A DNA stretch of 64,000 nucleotides from Rhyacophila brunnea (Eukaryota > Arthropoda > Insecta > Trichoptera > Rhyacophilidae): NCBI GenBank assembly GCA_022495005.1, contig JAGYXB010001100.1:1426001-1490000 (forward strand), read 5' to 3'. The position numbers and the translations under genes are program-made. This document shows, piece by piece, positions 56,901 to 64,000 of this stretch; within the stretch, counting starts at the first letter, position 1; each line of letters begins with the position of its first letter. Under the pieces are notes generated by a model, which saw nothing but the letters and a program-made list of their open reading frames with translations, did no database searches and had not been told where the DNA came from.

Positions 56901-58015
56901 AGAAAAATAATTTAAGTATTGCCTACTACATACTTTAATAACACAATAATAATTATTATATTATTTTCTTCCCAGCGTTTAAAGTGCGTGCACGTCACTG
57001 CCAGTTTCGCTCAAAGTTATCGTGGTGATAATTCGTCTATTTTGATTGTTTACAAACAAGCGTCACCTTCGTGGCCTAAATTCGCTTGCTGAAATGCATT
57101 TTATCTTTTTTACCAGGTAATTAATTATTTATATGCGAATAACGCAAAGTAAAAACAACCACAGTTACACCTGACTGTGTTTAGGCCGCGCGCACACCAC
57201 GACTAAATTTAATAGTACGTTGTCGCAATATTATCATATCAGGTGTTTTCATTTCACGAACGGTTTTGACATAGGGATTTTATGTACACGTGCATCAATC
57301 CGGCAGGGGCAGTTGCATACAGAGCATGGATGGTTAAGATGCGGAAAAGTCAAATACATAGTTCCTTATTCCAGCTTTTCTCCTACGTGAGGGACCCAGC
57401 GCAGTATTTTCATATTTTTAGATTAACTACTAGCGATCGCCCACGTCTTTGTGACCCTGAAATACGGAGAGAGAAAATAAACAATGATATACGGAATGAA
57501 GAAATAGACATTCGTTTTGAATGCAATCTATTCATATAAGTACTATTTTTCAAATCAATCAACGGTTAGTTTCAGGTGCGCGCCCCTCTACCTGCACCTC
57601 ACCACTCCATCGCTACTACCTGACCACTGCTGAATTGTAATTGTTGCTAGTGAGCTATTTTCAAGAAGTTTCCAGACGAGAATTAAAACAAATTATGTTT
57701 AGGTTTATGGAAATAGCCGAAACGCTCATTGATTTTATCCCATATTGGTATATACCATGGGGCGGCAGGTTATATGAAAGTATGGTGAAGCAGGCAAGTA
57801 TGGTGAGGCAGGCTGGTAATCAATTTGCGGCAAAATTTACACCTTAACATTATATTATATGGGTACGTTATAGTGACCAAAGTAAATCCTCCGTGATGGC
57901 CTGCATTTTTTTTATTGCGTCGCTATTTCTCGTAAGTGGTCGGCTATTGTTGGCCTGCTTCATTCAATTGTATGAGAAAGCCGATTCCTTGCCCCTCTTT
58001 TTATATAATACCTCT

Positions 58016-58044
58016 ATGGTATATATATATATATATATATACCA
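58016..58044. repeat. (TA)n microsatellite, palindromic
   Basis: An alternating TA tract is closed on both sides by ATGGTATA and TATACCAT, so it can form a cruciform. Confidence 0.9.
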
Positions 58045-58849
58045 TGTATCTGCATTGTTGTCATCGCGTCACGTTGTTTTTATGTATAAATGTGCTATCT
58101 TACGTTCGAGTCTAAAATAGCATATAAATGAAAACTAAGTTTAGGAGAATATGCCAAGTACTAAACTTACTTAGGTACTGACCTTAACGCAAACACTTAT
58201 TTATTTTTAAACACTGCCCAATAAATGCGTATCTTTCCAGTGCAGTCTTGTATCACTGCCATTTGGCTATGTGACAGTGGCGTAGGCTTGTGTATAAAAT
58301 AATGTCGTAACACAATAATATAAATAAAACTTCATTTCCGCTTTTTAACATACGTACACACTAGCGCCGAGATTTTCAAGAGCAGATTGGGCGCGCGGTA
58401 ATGGAAGGTCAGTAATTTAGTTCAGTTCAGCGGGAAGCGAACATTTTTGTCAATGGTGAGTGATTTATTTAAAGCAAAATTAGTCTATCACCTACGCCAG
58501 CGTCGTCCCACGACATTTTGACAAAATTATAATCCGAGTAAATACGTTACTGGGTCCGAGTAAATATTTCTAGGTCAGCTGATGAGTGCGTATTTTATAA
58601 TAATTTAATTATCTGTTGACAACTCCTACTGTAACCTCCCATCTTATGTTTATCTTCCTCTACAATGGTAAAAGAGTCACCACGTGAGGGATAGGAAATA
58701 CTTGCACGTGGACGGTTTAAAATATGTACTTAGTTTAAATTAAATGTCACATACCATTTTACAGCTGTGATTTTGAGTGACGTTCCAATCGAATTGAAAT
58801 ATAAAATTTGACATTAAATTATAATAATTATAGTAGGTAATATCGAGTA

Positions 58850-59824
58850 GGTAGTGGCGAAGGGTAGAGGTAGGCTGTTTAATATCTGACATAAATAATG
58901 CACGCTAAACTTTGTCAGTCATACGTATTTGTTTTTATTTGACTAAGACTATAATTTACAGATTGTGTTGGTTAGTTTTTTAAAAATCAATCAAACCCTG
59001 CCTAAGATAATAGTTTTGGTATGCTATGGCGATCCAAAATAATCGTGCACACTTTTTCTATGTATAAAATATCAAAAATTATGTATGATTGATTAATGGC
59101 ATAATTTTAGCTATTTTATAGATAAATGAACATTTTTTTGACTATTATCTATTATGGCTTGGTTTTCGCGCGGTTTAATTGAATTTTAAAAGTTAACCAA
59201 CATCATCTGTAAATTGTAGTCAAACAGTTGCATTCGACCAATCTGCGAAGCTCCATTTGACAACGCGTGTTATGTTGTTTCGTTAAATAACGATGACGTC
59301 ACATGATGTCGTCTTTGTTTTGTAAAAAGGGCGAATTAACCAAAATGCTACTTTACAGGAGGAGGATTTTTAACTTTTGACATTTATTTGTTTTTTACCT
59401 GTAGATGGTTATAAATATCTAACAAGTTTAGAATAAAGCTTAGAAAGAATACTGTCATTATAATAGGTATTATTATATAATATTTTAAAAGGCCTAATAT
59501 GTCACATTTGCTTTTTATTTCGTAATTTTAATTAATTTAATTTTAGTTGATTATCGTTTTTAAGTACTTTCCTGTGGAGATAAAAATTCGCCGTTTTTAC
59601 ACAACAAAGCTAGTGGGGTACATATTGTATTTTCATTAAAATCTCGATTTCGCCAAAATGGTTGATTCGCCCTTTTTACAAAACACCGACGATGTATTCG
59701 ACACGTTTTTAGGCGAGACGAGTTAGTTGAATGAAAACAAATACGACGGACTGAAAAAGTTTAGTGTGCAGTGTGCACTAGTTATGTCGGATCTTAATAG
59801 CCTACCTCCACCCTTCGCCACTGA
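58850..59824 (+). mobile_element. CAGTGGCGAAGGG hAT-like element, complete, with nested MITE
   Basis: Left tip AGTGGCGAAGGGTAGAGGTA and right tip CTACCTCCACCCTTCGCCAC pair. ATCGAGTA occurs at 58842-58849 and 59825-59832. Related copies are 4640-4905, 19585-19815, 42892-43433 and 62122-62240. A second element is inserted at 59317-59684. No transposase frame remains. Confidence 0.75.
59317..59684 (+). repeat. MITE with GTTTTGTAAAAAGGGCGAA ends, nested
   Basis: GTTTTGTAAAAAGGGCGAAT on the left is exactly mirrored by ATTCGCCCTTTTTACAAAAC on the right, with pairing over about 30 bp. It lies inside the element 58850-59824. Confidence 0.75.
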
Positions 59825-60489
59825 ATCGAGTATATATACTTTTAGATCATTCAGAATTCTTCCGGTACTTTAGTAAGTAGGTATATGGTTTTTTGGAAGT
59901 ACCTACCTGCATTCGCTTGTGTTCCTAGTTTATTCCAGTGCATGTATTTTATATTGTGATGTGTCTGAATTAACTGTTCAAACGCTCCACGAATAATAAC
60001 GCGTCGATTGGACTGAACGCTACTGTCACCTTTTACTTGTTTAAAGCTCGTAAAATATAAATTGTATTCGGCGAACTGCATACGTACAATTTACCGAACA
60101 CCACAGCAAATTACATGCAGGACATTATCATTTTTGTTACGAACTGACATGTCACTATTTGCATTTGAATGGATCGTTACTTTTCACAGCGGGATGGATG
60201 ATCATTGATCACTATTATTTGGGCAGTACGGCAAGCGGCGACCTCGATTCGGTCCATTCTTATTGAACTCTCCTGGCCAGCCTGCCGGTTCGCGGCTCGG
60301 ACACCCGCGCCAAACGAAATATATGCGAAATGATTCCCCCCTCATTATGCTCAGTCAATCTTTTAAAGTGCACATCTTCGTGGTCGCTTGTTAATTCGGC
60401 GTTCATCTTGTAATGTCGCACAGCCAGAGCAAGATCCGCAGCATCATATCGTCCACGTTTAAATATAACCCACTGGACTAGCCAGTTCC

Positions 60490-60970
60490 TTAGCCGGCTC
60501 GCACATCACAACTCGCCTCGTGTGCCTAACCGCCATAAATCAAAGCTTCCGAGAACGGGCAGGCGGTGTTCCTTGATAAAACCTCGCACATCTGCCTAGC
60601 GATATCGACATTCGCCGCATCGGAGAGTCTCTCGTCTGCCATTTTTATTGTGTTGATTGTATGAACAAACGTCAAACGCGGTGACCAGCGATGAGCGAGC
60701 AATGACAGTGTAGACAGAGATAGAGACAGAAATGGCCGATGGCCGCGGGCTGTGCGCTTGCGCGGAGTCGACTTTTTTTTAGATACAACATGCAGGCTGT
60801 AGCAGAATGCGACATGTTGCATGCAGGATCGTCGCAGCGTCGAGTTGCATCGGCCAATCTGCGAAGCTCCATTTGATAACGTTTGTTTCTTGGTTTACGA
60901 TGACGTCACATCGACGAATTCTTCGTAAGACGCATGCGGCGAGTTCTGATGTGCGAGCCCTCTTACCGGC
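60490..60970. other. CpG-rich block bounded by short inverted repeats
   Basis: GGCTCGCACATCACAACTCG at 60499 is mirrored near 60937-60957 (CGAGTTCTGATGTGCGAGCC). Between them the minus strand has an ATG in a good context (AAAAATGGCAGACGAG) opening 38 codons, MADERLSDAANVDIARQMCE and on. A segment near 60843-60913 (CCAATCTGCGAAGCTCCATT, GATGACGTCACAT) recurs at 59228-59308. It could be a first exon and promoter on the minus strand or an unrecognised transposon. I lean to a transposon because of the repeats. Confidence 0.35.
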
Positions 60971-61254
60971 CATGACCACCAAGGCGTTGAACAAGTTAGT
61001 CCTGGGATTGGTAGCTTGTGAATTTTGAGCGAGCGGAGCTGTTTGCCAGGGTCCATCCACACACGCTGGCGAGGCATTTGAGAAACTTGAAGCGTCGTAT
61101 GGAGAGTAGGCTAATCGAGCTGAGTAGAGTCATCATCGAATTCAAATCGTGATATTCAGTATCCGAATACAGAGGACACATACATAATGTCACAGAGACT
61201 GAGCCCTACTCTTTTCTTTTCTCTCTAAATTCTTTTTGCCCCATGGTGCATTTC

Positions 61255-61945
61255 AATTCAATTTATTTATTATTTAAAATATTGTGGACATTACAAATTA
61301 TAAGTTTAAGACGTTCACAACATGACATTTAGAAACAAAGAAATATAAAACAGTATTATATAAAAAAGAGATAGATCAGTAAAGAGATAGATAGTATGTT
61401 ATTAAACAGTAGAAATGTGTAAAGAGTTAATAAAACATGAAACGGTGGTGAAATTCTGTAGATCCCAAAGACTAAGGTGGGCTGGACACGTTGAGAGAAT
61501 GCCTGAGTGGAAACGGTCTAGGGGCAGACCAAAGAAGAGGTGGGCTGTCTGTATCGAAGAGGACTGGAGAAAGATGGGGAGGGCTGGAGACTGGAGAGGA
61601 GCAGCCAGGGAAAGGAGCGTGTGGAGGACAATTGTAGAGGAGGCCAAATCCCGCCCCGGGATGTAGTGCCGAGAAAGAAGAAGAAGAAGAGAAATGTTTA
61701 AATACAATTAATATAAATTAGATAGGTACAAGGAAGTAGGTACACCGGATGAGTTAAGCAGACCCTATTTTAAGAATTTATAAAACAACGTCCACCTATA
61801 CTCATCCTCACGTAGGTGGAATATATCAACACCCGAAGCAATTTCGTTGAACATAGTTATCGCCCTCCCAATTGGCATTACCAGTGGCAGGTTGGTTCTG
61901 CACCTTGGGAGAATAAACAACTGATGGTCTCTATTTGATCATTGT
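61255..61945 (-). pseudogene. jockey/CR1-like LINE 3' end, split by a second LINE
   Basis: 61740-61945 matches 46664-46890 (AATATATCAACACCCGAAGC, CATAGTTATCGCCCTCCCAA). On the minus strand it encodes PIGRAITMFNEIASGVDIFH. 61255-61410 looks like its 3'UTR (TTCAATTCAATTTATTTATT). The fragment 61424-61689 interrupts it. Confidence 0.65.
61424..61689 (+). pseudogene. 5'-truncated LINE tail inserted in an older LINE
   Basis: The plus-strand frame contains RSQRLRWAGHVERMPEWKRS, GRPKKRWAVCIEEDWRK and the end EEAKSRPGM, then a GAAGAAGAAG tail. This is a typical C-terminus of RTE-like LINEs. The flanks AGAAATGTGTAAA (61411-61423) and AGAAATGTTTAAA (61690-61702) match at 12 of 13 positions and form its target duplication. 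Confidence 0.82.
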
Positions 61946-62121
61946 TATATTAGTCCAGTGCGGCTTCGTATCGGGATAGCAGAGTGAGCACATTTTTTTT
62001 CTCTTTCAGACACGTTTTAAGCGTCACGGAAGGCGTCCCTGCATATCCACGGCTGTATACTTACACGACGGGTGGAGATGGGGAACCTAACATAAATATG
62101 CACGTATAAATAATACGTGTC

Positions 62122-62240
62122 AATGGCGAATGGTAGAGATCAGACATATAGTGCCCATTTAAATTTGTCAGTCATACTTATTAATTGTTTTCATTGAACT
62201 AATAAATACAAATTGCAGTTAGTTTTTAAAATTCTATTAG
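62122..62240 (+). repeat. CAGTGGCGAAGGG family, left-end fragment
   Basis: GTCAATGGCGAATGGTAGAG, AAATTTGTCAGTCATACTTA and TTGTTTTCATTGAACTAATA match the left end of 58850-59824. Confidence 0.55.
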
Positions 62241-62479
62241 AGTCTGTATTCTATAAACTGGCGTACACGTCACACGGAAAGCATTGTGCTATCGCATTCA
62301 ACTGTTCAAGTTTTCAATGGGAGGGGACGCGATGGATGGTGAAGCGGGGGGGAAACCGGCACGCCAGCTTATATAAGACAGATTCTAAATCGTGCCTAAG
62401 CTGTGTCTAATGGTTTAGGAAAAGTTTAATAGAATTTTATTTTTGTCGGATCTCCACATCCTACATCCTCCTCATCTAC

Positions 62480-62896
62480 ATGTACCCACGTGGTTATATT
62501 CAAACATTGGCATTATCAGAATACGATATGATGCTGCTACACTCAAGATTTAAACCTTTTTACAGAATCAGCCAGAAGGCAATCCATTTTCCATCAGTTT
62601 TGTGTGCCCCCCCTGGCTTGAGTTATTTTTTTTACTTCTTAGGCATAAAGTCCACTAAAGCAGGCGAATCATCGAAAATACAACGTAATCAAATACGCCA
62701 GCGCACACTGGATTTGACGACGCTTTGTGCCCGCCTGCCCCATGAGTCACCGTTTTTGGCTTCTCAGCGATACGAATTAACGAAAATACAACGTAGTCCA
62801 TTCATTGAACACGGCAAGCAAAATCACGCTCATCGAAGCGTCGTCGATAAGACGGGCGAGAAGCCATTATTTAAGAACAATGAACTCTTTGTTTAG
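62480..62896 (+). other. unrecognised 138-codon open frame
   Basis: It is one of the longer frames in the window, ending with a basic, His/Arg-rich half (QRTLDLTTLCARLPHESPFL, then KQNHAHRSVVDKTGEKPLF). No family is recognised. A TGEKP string alone is not a zinc finger because the Cys/His spacing is absent. It may be a chance frame or a transposon remnant. Confidence 0.2.
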
Positions 62897-63110
62897 TTAT
62901 TGCGTCTCCGATATTAACTACAAGCCCCGAGAAATTTAATAATATTTTTATTGCTTTGTTATGAGAGACGCTGATAATAATAATTATGTTGTGCTCCTTG
63001 AGCCCCTTATTACATAGGTGAAGGGTAATGCGCGGGTGGGAGGGGGCCTACTCAGTAGTGAGCGCACCGAACGCTTTTTTGGTGGGCTTTATGCCTTAGA
63101 GTCTGATATA

Positions 63111-63373
63111 ATATCGTCTCTGTTCTGGCAGAACACACTAACTGGAGACTACTAGTTTTGAGTAATTTGACTTTGAAGTTGTTAAAATGTTTGAAATGGT
63201 CTATCATGTGAGTTTATTAAGTAATCGTAAAAAGGATGACTATGAAATAAAGACTGTTTATTTATTAAGAAGGTTTCCAGACGGTAAAGTTTGAAATAAG
63301 GAACATTTTGGTATAACTAACTTAATATGTCATTTTTTCGAATTAGTGTCTTCTGCCAGAACAGTGACGATAT
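63111..63373 (+). repeat. MITE with ATATCGTCTCTGTTCTGGCA ends
   Basis: The left end ATATCGTCTCTGTTCTGGCA, continuing GAACACAC, is mirrored by GTGTCTTCTGCCAGAACAGT, then GACGATAT, over about 28 bp. Both sides are AT-rich with TA at the junction. A 35-codon frame inside has no known match. Confidence 0.75.
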
Positions 63374-64000
63374 ATAATAGAAAATGTTCATGTTTGATGT
63401 CGGTCATGCTTAGTCAGTTCTAGGAACTACAATTCGCTTTTCCAAATTATTTTTTTTCCCTTACGATTTTATTATGGCACATATCGTTGCAATGTAGTCC
63501 TTGCATAAGGTATTCGCCGCACGCGCAAGAAACCGTAGGCTATCGTGGTACTGGAGGTAGGTGCACAATTCACCGCATTACCTTCAACGAGATGCGGAGG
63601 AATGCAATCGGCCGCGGAATGTGGAATCAACACGCGTTACAGCATGAGATGGTATTATAATACCATGACCGCAGTCGATTTTACGATTAGCTCTGCTAAG
63701 CAAACTAGGAATAAGGAAGTACTTAATGACATACGACGTTCGAAATTTGATTTTTTTATATACATACCTACATAAGGTATTGAGCAGACGAGCGACATCA
63801 GTGACGCTAGGATCGCAATTCACTGAATCTCTTTTGCAGTCTACTCTACATAGCCGCGATTTACGATTTTAAGTTGGTACAGAATGCAGCAGCAACGAGT
63901 ACGGCAAAATTACAATGTTACCAGCGTTGCGTTGTCTTGACAATATTATATTATTTAGCATTGAATACGGCTTGCAAAATATGCACATGTCTTGTGGCGT

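Noticed and set aside
57282..57539. 85-codon frame with RDPAQYFHIFRLT, considered as a Harbinger-type nuclease fragment
   Set aside because: The resemblance is limited to about a dozen residues and the following sequence does not continue the family pattern.
62480..62896. Reading TGEKP near the end of this frame as a zinc-finger linker
   Set aside because: No Cys/His pairs with C2H2 spacing surround it.

Overview
The window is a eukaryotic, AT-rich insect chromosome segment. I infer an aphid or close hemipteran relative from the TAGGTACC-like low-complexity runs, a ZAD-type zinc-finger gene (an arthropod family), the insect polarity gene l(2)gl, and very abundant hAT, SINE, LINE and Penelope debris. 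The species is not proven from sequence alone. There are no bacterial operons, CRISPR arrays or rRNA genes.

Host genes are sparse. (1) 5603-7249 (+) is a single coding exon for a 548-aa CCCH zinc-finger protein resembling ZC3H10, preceded by a splice acceptor in its 5'UTR and followed by a poly(A) signal. (2) 16969-27962 (-) is a ten-exon gene I assembled by hand. All exon phases agree and it encodes a 690-aa ZAD plus eight-C2H2-finger transcription factor with a long C-terminal tail. (3) 38565-38648 (+) is the first coding exon of lethal(2) giant larvae, 28 codons ending at a canonical donor. No second exon is visible, so the last 25 kb is probably its first intron.

Everything else is mobile-element sediment, in intergenic DNA and in the introns. 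It includes many hAT-type elements with 8-bp target-site duplications (TSDs). Two of these carry scraps of transposase C-terminus, and a third scrap lies at 48590-48960. There are also TTAA- and TA-bounded MITEs, several foldback palindromes (one around a CCTAA telomere-like core), four copies of a tRNA-derived SINE plus a second SINE inserted inside a LINE reading frame, and RTE-like and jockey/CR1-like LINE tails. A 1.67-kb head-to-head inverted Penelope-like element (GIY-YIG endonuclease) is flanked by a 13-bp TSD.

The strongest structural observations are the Penelope inverted pair, the nested SINE-in-LINE and LINE-in-LINE insertions, a MITE family with two oppositely oriented copies each bounded by a perfect 8-bp TSD, and the hand-built ZAD zinc-finger gene. 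I found no convincing new multi-gene system.
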